Shown: positions 42,782 through 51,984 of the stretch, in pieces | How the letters are laid out: every line of letters starts with the position of its first letter | How positions within the stretch are numbered: position 1 is the stretch's first letter | DNA from: an uncultured Clostridium sp. | GTDB taxonomy: Bacteria > Bacillota > Clostridia > Oscillospirales > Acutalibacteraceae | Assembly (NCBI GenBank): GCA_958422185.1 | Contig: CATZNW010000005.1 | Location: 1 to 64,000 of the forward strand | Reading direction: 5' to 3' | DNA length: 64,000 bases | Notes under the pieces: generated by a model | Told to the model about the DNA's origin: nothing | What the model saw: only the letters and a program-made list of their open reading frames with translations | Databases searched by the model: none | Translations under genes and position numbers: made by a program

Positions 42782-43792
42782 TTATTTGCTCCTTTTAATA
42801 AAATTTTTAATACAAATTCTCAAACAATTTAGTCGATGAAGTATTAAAAATATTAAAGGGCTACAATTGAAAAATACATAACTCATTCTTATATTTTTAC
42901 TTAGACAATCTGAATTAATAAAAGACTTTGAGTTACGCTTCATTTCATTTACTATTTCTTCATATACAGATTTTAATTCTTTAGTTTTATTCTTTTCGGT
43001 TATTTCTTTAAAACAACTTAAAAGTTCTTTAGCAAACATTCTGTTACACATCTTATAAACCGGTTCATTATCAATTTCAAAATCAAGTATTTTTTTGGTG
43101 TTCTTCCACCTTAAAAGCCATTTTTCATTACACTTGTTACTTGCAGAATTTTTTCTGTTATAGAAATAATTATAAAAATAGTTACTAATTGCACTAACTC
43201 GTTTAGAATTTTTAAAAAAATAATAATTGAAAATGAAGTCTTCTCCAATTTCAAGCGTTTCGCTAAAATATATATTATTTTTTTTGACAATTTCTGACTT
43301 ATATAATTTATCACAAGTTGAAAACAAGAAATTTTCTTCAGAAAAATAAGCACACAATATATCATTGCCTGTAAATGTAGCTTCCGGAAAAGCCGCGACA
43401 GCACCATTTGACTGACCATCTTCAAGAACAATCCTCATATTACAACTGCACAAATCCGAATCATCTTTTTTAATTCTCAAATGCATTAATTCATACATTT
43501 CCGCTTCTATAAAGTCATCCGGGTCTATAAAAGCAAAATATTTTCCATTTAAATTTTTAATGCCCATATTTCTGGCAGATGCCACACCGCCGTTTTTTTT
43601 ATGTATTACTTTAATGCGCTCATCTTTCTTTGCCCATTTATCGCACATTACAGGGCAGTTATCCGTTGACCCGTCATCAACAAGTATTATTTCAAGATTT
43701 TTGTAAGTCTGATTTACAATACTTTTAATGCATCTATCAAGATATTTTTCAACATTATAGACAGGCACTATCACGCTTATTTTTTCATCCAT
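42782..43792 (-). CDS. glycosyltransferase family 2
   Basis: GT-A enzyme of 336 residues. ISVIVPVYNVEKYLDRCIKS opens it; ILVDDGSTDNCPVMCDKWAKKDERIKVIHKKNGG follows; the metal motif is AFIDPDDFIEAEM; IGEDFIFNYYFFK is near 183. The C-terminal 130 residues are notably A/T-rich in codons and rich in Lys/Asn, unlike the N-terminal third. This mosaic base composition suggests different histories for the two halves. Four bases separate it from the gene upstream. Confidence 0.9.
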   Translation of the reverse strand: MDEKISVIVPVYNVEKYLDRCIKSIVNQTYKNLEIILVDDGSTDNCPVMCDKWAKKDERIKVIHKKNGGVASARNMGIKNLNGKYFAFIDPDDFIEAEMYELMHLRIKKDDSDLCSCNMRIVLEDGQSNGAVAAFPEATFTGNDILCAYFSEENFLFSTCDKLYKSEIVKKNNIYFSETLEIGEDFIFNYYFFKNSKRVSAISNYFYNYFYNRKNSASNKCNEKWLLRWKNTKKILDFEIDNEPVYKMCNRMFAKELLSCFKEITEKNKTKELKSVYEEIVNEMKRNSKSFINSDCLSKNIRMSYVFFNCSPLIFLILHRLNCLRICIKNFIKRSK

Positions 43793-43796
43793 AACG

Positions 43797-44735
43797 CTAC
43801 CTCTTTATTTTATATAAAAATTTAAATATCAACGGAAACTTAAACATAAAATTTTCAATTTTGCCGACAGCGCCTATATCGAGACACATTTTATATGCTT
43901 TATTGAGGATTTTTTTTGATATATCGGAATTATCATAAACTTTTATGCACTTTCTAAAATCACTTTTTGCAAATGCGCGTATGCTTTCGTTGAAGTCTGA
44001 TCGTCCTATAGCATTAAAATATCTGAAGTGGTCATGATCCGCCAATACGCAGTCATAAAATGTTTTCATATTTAACGTTCTGACTGCACTGCCGGAATGA
44101 ATAACATAACCATATAACGGTTCCGGAAGAAAACATATCCGGGAAGCACGGCTGTATATGATCGGGGCAAGAGTCCAGTCCTCAAAAACACGGCCTTTCG
44201 GAAATCTCAACCCGCTGAAAAGGGAAGAACGTATGATCTTATTGCAAAATGAGACCCATTCGCCTTTGCAGGATGCGAAGAACTCACTGAGCAGTTCCTC
44301 TGACGTATATGTTCGCTGCGATTGGATATAACATTCAGAATGTTTATATATTGAATAATCATCATTATAATGCGTAAAATAGCAGGCGCTGATGTCGGCT
44401 TCATGTTCCTCAGCCTGCATAACGAGCGTTTTATAAAAATCCGGAGCTATCACATCATCGCCGTCAACAAACCCTATAAAATCGCCATTGGCAGCATCTA
44501 TACCGGCATTTCTTGCGCTTGATACACCTTCATTCTTTTTGTGTATAACCTTGATACGGCTGTCTTGTTTTGCCCATTCATCGCACATATGGGGGCAGTT
44601 ATCCGGCGACCCGTCGTCAACAAGGATGATTTCAAGATTCTCATAAGTTTGCTTTATAATACTATCAATACAATGATCAAGATATTTTTCTACATTATAA
44701 ACCGGCACGATAACACTGATCTTATATTTTTCCAT
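43797..44735 (-). CDS. glycosyltransferase family 2
   Basis: GT-A enzyme of 312 residues: ISVIVPVYNVEKYLDHCIDS, ILVDDGSPDNCPHMCDEWAKQDSRIKVIHKKNEG, metal motif GFVDGDDVIAPD, and FEDWTLAPIIYSRA near 190 as the base region. Its C-terminal half is different from its neighbours (CVLADHDHFRYFNAIGRS), so it probably uses another acceptor. Five bases separate it from the next gene. Confidence 0.9.
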   Translation of the reverse strand: MEKYKISVIVPVYNVEKYLDHCIDSIIKQTYENLEIILVDDGSPDNCPHMCDEWAKQDSRIKVIHKKNEGVSSARNAGIDAANGDFIGFVDGDDVIAPDFYKTLVMQAEEHEADISACYFTHYNDDYSIYKHSECYIQSQRTYTSEELLSEFFASCKGEWVSFCNKIIRSSLFSGLRFPKGRVFEDWTLAPIIYSRASRICFLPEPLYGYVIHSGSAVRTLNMKTFYDCVLADHDHFRYFNAIGRSDFNESIRAFAKSDFRKCIKVYDNSDISKKILNKAYKMCLDIGAVGKIENFMFKFPLIFKFLYKIKR

Positions 44736-44740
44736 ATCTA

Positions 44741-45709
44741 TTAGTACCCTCTAATTTTTTTCCTGATCAGAACGGACAAATCATAAATCTGGGGGCTGAT
44801 GATTAAGAGAAGTATGCCTGCCTTGTGTTTCATTTCAAAATGCAGATCTTGTTTGAATATAAGATTTCTATATTTCAGTATATCTGTTCGGAGCAATTTA
44901 TAACGATCGCGGCATTTATTATTTCTAATTATACTATTAAGGCAAAATAAATCTCCCAAAACGCGGTTATAGATATACTTTTTAAATATTTGAGAATCTT
45001 TATCAATAAAATTTTCAATATAATCGTAATACTTTAACGAATCATCGATCATAGAGTAATTGATACAGCCAGAAGTTATGGAATCCGAATGTCTTACAAA
45101 AAAATATTCCTTTTGGCTTGATTCCACCATTTTTTTTGCATTTTTAAAAAGGAAAAAATTTAAAAGATTATCTTCACGGTAGCGCAAATCCGGCAAATCC
45201 GGCAAACCGTTAAACAGATCTCTCTTATAGAGTTTGTCCCAATTGCCCTCATGCATATATCTGAGTATCATCTCTTCCTGATCCGATACAATTAGGGATG
45301 GTTCATCATGATCTGTAAGCGGAACTTGTTCTCCAAACTGTAATTCAATATGACCGATTTTGGCAATCTGAGAATCATTGTTCACAAGAAGGGTATACAA
45401 AACTTCGTACATATCTTCTTTAATAAAGTCGTAGCTGTCAACAAAGCCTATATATTCTCCTGTAGCACAAGATATGCCTGCTCTTCTTGCAGAACCTGCG
45501 CCTCCATTAGTCTTATGTATAACTTTTATGCGTTTATCTTCTTTGGACAATGCGTCACATATAGACGGGCAATTATCGGTTGAGCCATCGTCAACAAGGA
45601 TGATTTCTAAATTTTCATATGTTTGATTTGTAATGCTTCTAACACATTTCTCCAGATATTTTTCTGCGTTATATACAGGTATGATCACGCTTATTAATGG
45701 ATATGTCAT
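44741..45709 (-). CDS. glycosyltransferase family 2 with altered DxD motif
   Basis: GT-A enzyme of 322 residues with an intact start (ISVIIPVYNAEKYLEKCVRS) and ILVDDGSTDNCPSICD. The metal-binding motif reads GFVDSYDFIKED instead of VDSDD: the second aspartate of DxD (near residue 94) is tyrosine, explained by one GAC-to-TAC change. LRYREDNLLNFFLFK near 180 is normal. Loss of that aspartate usually harms metal and donor binding, so activity is doubtful. Its C-terminal part is closely like that of the GT2 gene at 31911. It overlaps the next gene by four bases. Confidence 0.88.
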   Translation of the reverse strand: MTYPLISVIIPVYNAEKYLEKCVRSITNQTYENLEIILVDDGSTDNCPSICDALSKEDKRIKVIHKTNGGAGSARRAGISCATGEYIGFVDSYDFIKEDMYEVLYTLLVNNDSQIAKIGHIELQFGEQVPLTDHDEPSLIVSDQEEMILRYMHEGNWDKLYKRDLFNGLPDLPDLRYREDNLLNFFLFKNAKKMVESSQKEYFFVRHSDSITSGCINYSMIDDSLKYYDYIENFIDKDSQIFKKYIYNRVLGDLFCLNSIIRNNKCRDRYKLLRTDILKYRNLIFKQDLHFEMKHKAGILLLIISPQIYDLSVLIRKKIRGY

Positions 45710-46635
45710 TTATTGTGTCTCCTAACTAATTTACTATATAGCTTTAATGATACACACAGTATTGCCGTTCTGATCTTTTCACTATTTGTATACATATAGC
45801 TGCTGAATATTTCTTTTTTATGTGACAAAATCATGTTTCTAAGCTGCCTGATTTCATTTTTAAACTGATTTGATTTTATTGCGCCGCTGAGTACAACAAA
45901 GCAGGAACTTACCAGGCCCCGCACAGCATAAGGCTCAAGAGCTGTACCCTTTTCTTCACTTAAGATTATTTCTTTTGATTTAACAGCATCAAATGCCCCT
46001 ATACAAAAATCTTTTTTTGTAGTGCTCTCTGAATTAGAAACATAATGATATTTTTTATCAGTGAGCAGTGCTACGGACTTTGCTTTTTTAAAAGCAAAAT
46101 AATTAAAAACAAGATCTTCACAGCATACAAAACGCGGCATTTCCAGATCTTTTAAAATATCCTTTTTAAAAAGTTTGTTCCACAGCACCCCGTAAACATA
46201 GTTGCCGGAAGCGATGAATTTCAATATATCGTTTTTATTTTGATCCACTAACCAAGCATTGTCATAATCTCCGCCGAAGAAACCGCAGACCGCAATATCG
46301 GAATCTTTTTCTTTTATTATTTTATAAAGGGATTCCAGCATATCCGGCTCTGCGTAATCATCACTGTCGACGAAAGAAACATAATTTCCGGTTACAATTT
46401 TTAAAGCGGTGTTTCTTGCATTTGCAACGCCTTTATTTTCTATGTGTAAAACTTTAATTCTGCCATCTTTTTTTGCCCATTCATCACACATGCGGGGGCA
46501 ATTATCCGGAGAATGATCGTCAACGAGAATGATCTCTAAATTTTTATACGTTTGGCTTGCAATGCTTTCAACACATTTATCAAGATATTTTTCTGTTTTG
46601 AAAACCGGAATGATAACGCTTATTTTATCGTTCAT
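45706..46635 (-). CDS. glycosyltransferase family 2
   Basis: GT-A enzyme of 309 residues: ISVIIPVFKTEKYLDKCVES, ILVDDHSPDNCPRMCDEWAKKDGRIKVLHIENKG, metal motif SFVDSDDYAEPDM and VCCEDLVFNYFAFKKA near 170. The usual DDGS is DDHS here. It is the first of the five same-strand GT2 genes and follows the EpsG-like polymerase gene by 18 bases. Sugar specificity unknown. Confidence 0.9.
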   Translation of the reverse strand: MNDKISVIIPVFKTEKYLDKCVESIASQTYKNLEIILVDDHSPDNCPRMCDEWAKKDGRIKVLHIENKGVANARNTALKIVTGNYVSFVDSDDYAEPDMLESLYKIIKEKDSDIAVCGFFGGDYDNAWLVDQNKNDILKFIASGNYVYGVLWNKLFKKDILKDLEMPRFVCCEDLVFNYFAFKKAKSVALLTDKKYHYVSNSESTTKKDFCIGAFDAVKSKEIILSEEKGTALEPYAVRGLVSSCFVVLSGAIKSNQFKNEIRQLRNMILSHKKEIFSSYMYTNSEKIRTAILCVSLKLYSKLVRRHNK

Positions 46636-46653
46636 TTGTATAGCCTTTCCTTG

Positions 46654-47850
46654 TCAAAAGTGGAGCCACATCAAACTGCTTCCCGCAAAATCATACCAAA
46701 AATGAACTGCAGAATATGCAAATAAGAAGAAAGAAGTTACGCCTTTATTCATTGCCCTAATTTTTTCCGCACGCGGCGTATCAGAATCATAAGACAGATT
46801 GATAAGTCCTTTATCCAGCCTGTCTTTCTGAAGCTGCATACCCACCATATAAACACAGGCAATCACCGCCGGAAGTATCCATCTTGCAACTCTGTGAAAG
46901 AGCATATTGCTGATTACGGTACCGAACATGAAGAAAAGCAAAATCTCCGCAAATCTGAAAAATCTGAGATCACCTTTATTTTCAACATATTTTTTTATAT
47001 ATGTGTAACAATATGCAAAAATTAAAACCGAAACAACATATGTTGCAACATTAACAAGAAAGTTGGTCTGCGTTGAAACCGTCAAAGTCTCCGTAACGCG
47101 CTCCGTTTTTCCCGCAAGATTCTGGATAAATTCATTATCCGTCAGATTGGAAAGCAACGTTATTGAAATGCTGCCTGCAGCAATGATGAATATCATCAAA
47201 ACATTAACAAATTTGCTGGCGGTCTTATAGGAGAGCCATGCAAAAGCAACAAGAACAATTATAACGATTCCCGTTGAATGCAGGCCGATTGCAAGCACAT
47301 AACCTGCAAAACACAATAAAATATTCTTTTTCTCAACAAAATGGTAATAAATACAGGCAACCAAAATGGAAAATGTAAGACCGTTTCTTGTGCCGCTGTA
47401 CAGATCATAAAACCAAAAAGTGGATAAAAAGAAAAACAAAGCTATGGCAAGATAGAATTTATTAACATTATAACGCTTTGCAACTTTGTAGATAACGTTC
47501 ATTAAACATCCGTAAGCAATAAGGATCGTAAAAAACGGAAGAAAATGATTGTCAGGGAAAAGACTTATAAAATAAAAATAGTAACCAGCAACAGGAAGCG
47601 CGCCGAAATCGAACTCATTATTATCCAGCATCCGCTGAAAACGGTTCCAGCCGCCGTCACGCATTTGATCTATTATTCTGAAATATCTTCCAAGATCGTC
47701 TGTTTCGTTTGGCTCACAATAAAACGCAAGAACTGCAAGCGCAACAACAAGAAGCGCAAACGGGATCCATGACTGTTTGCGCGGTATAAGGAAATACAGA
47801 ATAAAAAATGCTGCTATTATAGCAAAATACACTAACAATGCAGACAACAT
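46654..47850 (-). CDS. EpsG-like polysaccharide polymerase (Wzy role)
   Basis: Membrane protein of 398 residues with about ten helices, of the EpsG family. Landmarks are the early ETDDLGRYFRIIDQMRDGG, the VAGYYFYFISLFPDNHFLPFFT segment near 90, LYSGTRNGLTFSILVACIYYHF near 152 and GLHSTGIVIIVLVAFAW near 190, the histidine-containing segment typical for EpsG. In exopolysaccharide loci it is the likely outer-leaflet polymerase of repeat units. Its presence, with a flippase and a phosphoglycosyl transferase, supports Wzx/Wzy-type assembly. Confidence 0.85.
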   Translation of the reverse strand: MLSALLVYFAIIAAFFILYFLIPRKQSWIPFALLVVALAVLAFYCEPNETDDLGRYFRIIDQMRDGGWNRFQRMLDNNEFDFGALPVAGYYFYFISLFPDNHFLPFFTILIAYGCLMNVIYKVAKRYNVNKFYLAIALFFFLSTFWFYDLYSGTRNGLTFSILVACIYYHFVEKKNILLCFAGYVLAIGLHSTGIVIIVLVAFAWLSYKTASKFVNVLMIFIIAAGSISITLLSNLTDNEFIQNLAGKTERVTETLTVSTQTNFLVNVATYVVSVLIFAYCYTYIKKYVENKGDLRFFRFAEILLFFMFGTVISNMLFHRVARWILPAVIACVYMVGMQLQKDRLDKGLINLSYDSDTPRAEKIRAMNKGVTSFFLFAYSAVHFWYDFAGSSLMWLHF

Positions 47851-47882
47851 GAATCCCTCCTTTGCTCTGATCTTTCTGAACC

Positions 47883-48974
47883 TCAGTTTTCGTAAACGCC
47901 CGTTCTGTAATAACCGGCCAATTTTTCGGCACAGTCAAAAATATCCCAACCGGAATCCTTCATGGTCCCGTAAGTATCTTTTCTGGGCAGCACACCGATC
48001 TCCATAACCTTTTCCGCCCACGCACGGGCGCCGGCCTCAAGCGGCAGCGAAAACACATCCTGCGTGACCGCGACTTCTTTCGTTACGCGGTCCGACATAA
48101 GAACAGGAAGGCCGCTTGCCTGCGCTTCCACAACGGAAACGGGCAATCCCTCTTTCAGCGAGGGAAATAAGAACACATCCATGGCTGAAAGCAGATCGCT
48201 TACGTCTTTTCTGTTTCCGAGAAATCTTACGCTTTCTTCCGACAGGGAATATGTTTTTATCCGTTCCTCAAGCATTTCATCTTTTTCCGCTCCCACAAGG
48301 AGCAAGACGGAATCTTTACGCATTTTTTTAATTTCTGCAAACGTTTCTATGATAAAGGGATGGTTTTTTTGCGGCGGATAAACCCTGCCGAGATTGCCCA
48401 CAGCAAATTTTCCCCCAATGCCGAGAGCGTCTCTGACGGCATTTCTTGTTTGCGTATCAAATCTGAACGCTGCGCAGTCAACAGCGTTTCTGATAACACA
48501 GAAATCCTTTTTAAACCAGAATCTTCCTGCCGCCTCTCCGCAGGCGAACTGCACGTCCGTAAGTTTTTTTGCGGGTGCCGCCAGCAGCTTGTTTCTTTTT
48601 TCGTTTGCTTTTTCAAGCGAATACCATGTTGAATGACAATGGCAGCATATTCTTTTTATACCGGCAGCTTTTGCCTGAGGCGCCATAAAGACCGCAAAAT
48701 GCGGAGCATGGATATGCAGGGCCTGCCATTCACCTTTATGATCGGCAAAAAAGCGGCTCATATCCCGCCTGAGCAGCCCTTTCGGCGAAGGGGCGGGTAT
48801 TTTAAATACACGCCCGCCGAGCTTCTCGATATCCGCCTGCCTTGTTTCTTTTTTTTCCGCAAAATAGCAGACATCAAATTTTATATCGGGCGGCATAGCT
48901 TTAAAATAGTTCAGTATAACGCTCATTACCCCGTTTGCCACGCCTATATCGGGAATCATATGTAAAACTCTCAT
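47883..48974 (-). CDS. glycosyltransferase family 4 (EpsF-like)
   Basis: GT-B enzyme of 363 residues. It opens RVLHMIPDIGVANGVMSVIL, carries VGNLGRVYPPQKNHPFII near 200, and the donor-site motif FPSLKEGLPVSVVEAQASGLP near 280. It resembles EpsF of biofilm exopolysaccharide loci and is paralogous to the plus-strand GT4 gene at 29786. Base composition is more GC-rich than in the GT2 genes to its left. It overlaps the GT4 gene upstream by four bases. Confidence 0.9.
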   Translation of the reverse strand: MRVLHMIPDIGVANGVMSVILNYFKAMPPDIKFDVCYFAEKKETRQADIEKLGGRVFKIPAPSPKGLLRRDMSRFFADHKGEWQALHIHAPHFAVFMAPQAKAAGIKRICCHCHSTWYSLEKANEKRNKLLAAPAKKLTDVQFACGEAAGRFWFKKDFCVIRNAVDCAAFRFDTQTRNAVRDALGIGGKFAVGNLGRVYPPQKNHPFIIETFAEIKKMRKDSVLLLVGAEKDEMLEERIKTYSLSEESVRFLGNRKDVSDLLSAMDVFLFPSLKEGLPVSVVEAQASGLPVLMSDRVTKEVAVTQDVFSLPLEAGARAWAEKVMEIGVLPRKDTYGTMKDSGWDIFDCAEKLAGYYRTGVYEN

Positions 48975-50113
48975 CTGGAAACTTCCTGCAATATCTTATA
49001 AATATCTGAAAACACGCTGTTTCTTTCATACGGACGAAGCGTATCTTTATTACTGAACGTAAGACTGTTTTTATCTTCCGCTGCAATAATTTTTTCCGCG
49101 GAACTGACAAAAGCATCCGTATCTCCGAGTCCGCACACATATCCGCCGCGCCCGTTTTCAATAAGATCCGTAACGCCTCTTATATCGGAAACAACACAGG
49201 GCAGACTACATGACATTGCCTCCATAACGGCAACGGGAAGCCCTTCCTGCCGTGAAGTGAACAGAAAAATATCCGCAGCACAATCCATCTCCAAAATATC
49301 TTTACCGTAACCGAGCAGAAAAACATTTTTCTCTAAACCGTTTTCCGTGATATATCCGCGCATCTGCTGTTCCAACGGGCCCTGCCCACGGATAAAGTAT
49401 TTGACATTTCTATGGCCTTTTAGCACGAGCGCTTTAATAATCTGCAGCGCAAACAAAACATTCTTTCTTCTTGAAAGCTCATTTGCGGAAAAGATCATTA
49501 TATCACTGTCTGTCAATCCGAGTTCCGTTCTTTTTTTTGCTCTGGTCGCCTCAGAAAAAACGAATTCGGAAAGATCTATACCGATCCCGTGAATATACTT
49601 TATATCTGCCGAGCCGAAACGTTTTTGGGCCAAAGCATAGTCTTCACGGTTCATTGTAACGATTACATCCGTCAAATGGGAAGCCATTTTTTCCATAGGA
49701 AAAAATAACAGCCAGTTCAGCGCCGGGGCTCCTTTCCAGAAATGAAAGCCGTGAGCAAAATAGACGACCTTTGCTCCTTTTTTTCTTTGCCCCGCAACCG
49801 CAAGGCGGGTAATGATTCCCATAACGGGTTCGTTTGTAATAATAATATCATATCTGTTTTTTGACAGATAACTTTTCATCTGAAAATAGCCGCGTATATT
49901 ATGAGGAGACAGTGGACTTCTTTTCAGATCGACCACCGTTATCCGCGGGTCTCCGTGATGTTTAAGAGCGCGTTTCAGTTCACCCAGTCTGCCGCCGACA
50001 TGAGAACAGACAATATCTACCCGGTATCCGTTTTTGATCAGATTTTCAATATGAAATACCCAGAACTGAACAAGATTGAGTTCGGTTGCGGTAATAAGAA
50101 TTCTTTTTTTCAT
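48971..50113 (-). CDS. glycosyltransferase family 4 (EpsD-like)
   Basis: GT-B enzyme of 380 residues. Its N-terminal domain reads RILITATELNLVQFWVFHIENL with KVVYFAHGFHFWKGAP near 118; the C-terminal domain has FSANELSRRKNVLFAL near 215 and the E-x7-E motif in LFTSRQEGLPVAVMEAMSCSLP near 290. The HGFHFWKG pattern is typical of EpsD-type enzymes that act early in repeat-unit synthesis. It starts three bases after the transketolase stop. Confidence 0.9.
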   Translation of the reverse strand: MKKRILITATELNLVQFWVFHIENLIKNGYRVDIVCSHVGGRLGELKRALKHHGDPRITVVDLKRSPLSPHNIRGYFQMKSYLSKNRYDIIITNEPVMGIITRLAVAGQRKKGAKVVYFAHGFHFWKGAPALNWLLFFPMEKMASHLTDVIVTMNREDYALAQKRFGSADIKYIHGIGIDLSEFVFSEATRAKKRTELGLTDSDIMIFSANELSRRKNVLFALQIIKALVLKGHRNVKYFIRGQGPLEQQMRGYITENGLEKNVFLLGYGKDILEMDCAADIFLFTSRQEGLPVAVMEAMSCSLPCVVSDIRGVTDLIENGRGGYVCGLGDTDAFVSSAEKIIAAEDKNSLTFSNKDTLRPYERNSVFSDIYKILQEVSR

Positions 50114-50116
50114 TTT

Positions 50117-51052
50117 TTACAGTTCCGTGAGATTCTGATCCGAGGCGGCCTGCCTGATCTTGCGGGCGATAGCAGCACTGTCCATGGAATACTTCTGCCT
50201 CAGATACTTTTGTGTGCCGACTATGGATGAATAAGTATCCTTCAAACCTATCCGCAGCAGCTTCGCTCCGCCGACAGAGGCAAGCACCTCCGCGACCGCG
50301 CCGCCGAATCCGCCGACGATATTATGCTCTTCAACGGTAACGATCAGATCGAACCGTTGCGCACATTCCGTTATTGTTTTGCTGTCTATGGGCTTTACGA
50401 ATGGAAAAGTATACAGTGCGGGATCCATACCGTCTTTGTTCAAAACAGTTATGGCGTCTTTTGCTTCCTCAAATATCGCGCCCGTTGAAAAAACAGCAAT
50501 CTTTTCTCCGTCTTTGATCTTGATTGCATCAAACGGCTTATAACTGTCAAGATTACTGTGAATACGCGGTTCTCCGCCTCTTCCTAAACGCAGATAGCAC
50601 GTTCCCGGCGTATCGTAGGCGGCTGTTGTACACATCTGGGCCTCAGTAAGATCTCCCGGAGCCATAACGGTCACACCCGGCATTGCGCGCATCACGGCAA
50701 TATCTTCCGTAGCGTGATGGCTCATGCCCAGAGAGCCGTATGTAAAGCCGCCCCCAACGCATACGATCTTTACATTGGCATCATGATAGGCACAGTCATT
50801 TCTGATCTGTTCAATACATCTCAGCGTAGGGAAATTACCTATAGAATATGTAAAAACCGTTTTCCCGGAAAGCGCCATTCCGGCAGCAAAACCGGTCATA
50901 TCCTGCTCCGCGATACCGGCGTTGATAAACTGATCAGGGAACTTTTCCCAAAACGGCTTTAGAACGCCGAATCCCAGATCACCGGTTATGAGAATAACGT
51001 TATTATCCTTTTCCGCTATATCTATAAGAGTCTTAACAAAAGTATCTCTCAA
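50117..51052 (-). CDS. transketolase, C-terminal subunit
   Basis: Pyrimidine-binding plus C-terminal domains of a split transketolase, 311 residues. NAGIAEQDMTGFAAGMALSGKTVFTYS near 45 holds the glutamate that activates thiamine diphosphate; TVMAPGDLTEAQ is near 130 and VTVEEHNIVGGFGGAVAEVL near 235 is the C-terminal domain. Together with the N-terminal subunit 14 bases upstream it should move a two-carbon ketol unit between sugar phosphates. Placement inside a polysaccharide operon suggests that it makes a special precursor, not general pentose metabolism. Confidence 0.9.
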   Translation of the reverse strand: MRDTFVKTLIDIAEKDNNVILITGDLGFGVLKPFWEKFPDQFINAGIAEQDMTGFAAGMALSGKTVFTYSIGNFPTLRCIEQIRNDCAYHDANVKIVCVGGGFTYGSLGMSHHATEDIAVMRAMPGVTVMAPGDLTEAQMCTTAAYDTPGTCYLRLGRGGEPRIHSNLDSYKPFDAIKIKDGEKIAVFSTGAIFEEAKDAITVLNKDGMDPALYTFPFVKPIDSKTITECAQRFDLIVTVEEHNIVGGFGGAVAEVLASVGGAKLLRIGLKDTYSSIVGTQKYLRQKYSMDSAAIARKIRQAASDQNLTEL

Positions 51053-51066
51053 AACAAAACTCTCCT

Positions 51067-51918
51067 TTACCTGGTTTCATAAGGATCGGTCATTCCGGCG
51101 GGCATTGCCGTGTGCAGTTCCTTTACCGCGTCGTCATATTCCCAGCCGTCATGCGGAAATCTGTAATGCCAGAGTATATCGTTTTCCATAAAAGATATGC
51201 CCTTGCCCTTAACTGTGTTTGCAATGATCACGGTTGGATTGCCCCTGTTCTGTAAAGCATTCTCAAATGCTGACCTAAGCGCCCCGTGATCATGTCCGTC
51301 AATATCCAGAACATTCCATCCGAAAGCTTTCCACTTATCCGCAAAGGGGCTTAATTTGATCGTATTTTCGCAATAATCAAGGCTTTGCATTTTATTATGG
51401 TCAACAACGGCTATTAGATTATCCAGCTCATAATGGCGGGCAACCAGAGCCGCCTCCCAAACGGAACCCTCATCGCATTCGCCGTCGCCCAAAATAACAA
51501 AAGTCTTATAACTCTTTGCATCTTTTTTTGCCGCCATCGCCATTCCCGCACCGACGGGAAGCCCGTGACCAAGCGAGCCCGTTGAAAAATCTACTCCCGG
51601 AACACCTTTGTGAGAAACATGCCCGGAAAGCCTTGAACCGTTCTGATAGTGCGTCTTGAGTTCCTCTGTATCAAAAAACCCTTTTTCGGCAAGCGCCGCA
51701 TAGATCGCGGCTCCTGCATGACCTTTTGAAAGAATGATTCTGTCACGTTCATCGGAAGTAGGGTTGTCCGGAAAAACATTTGCTATATCGGCATAAAGAA
51801 CCGCTATAATATCCGCAACGCTCAATACGGACGCTATATGCGACCCGCCGGAGAGATGCGTCATTTCAATCCCGTGACGCCTGATCTTCCATGCAAGCTG
51901 CTCGCTGTTCATTTCCAA
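51067..51918 (-). CDS. transketolase, N-terminal (thiamine diphosphate-binding) subunit
   Basis: TPP-binding subunit of 283 residues. The diphosphate motif is LGDGECDEGSVWEAALVARHY...NLIAVVDHNKMQS near 143, preceded by KGHAGAAIYAALAEKG and TGSLGHGLPVGAGMAMAAK. The start may be TTG 51918 (GGTG seven bases upstream) or ATG 51912. It is adjacent to its partner subunit and downstream of an aldo/keto reductase, so a reductase-plus-ketol-transfer route to an unusual sugar or polyol phosphate is plausible (inference). Confidence 0.9.
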   Translation of the reverse strand: MEMNSEQLAWKIRRHGIEMTHLSGGSHIASVLSVADIIAVLYADIANVFPDNPTSDERDRIILSKGHAGAAIYAALAEKGFFDTEELKTHYQNGSRLSGHVSHKGVPGVDFSTGSLGHGLPVGAGMAMAAKKDAKSYKTFVILGDGECDEGSVWEAALVARHYELDNLIAVVDHNKMQSLDYCENTIKLSPFADKWKAFGWNVLDIDGHDHGALRSAFENALQNRGNPTVIIANTVKGKGISFMENDILWHYRFPHDGWEYDDAVKELHTAMPAGMTDPYETR

Positions 51919-51984
51919 ATTCCATCACCTTGCCATTTCGTTTATTTACCCGCCATACAGATCCGCACTGTTACCGACCCGGGG

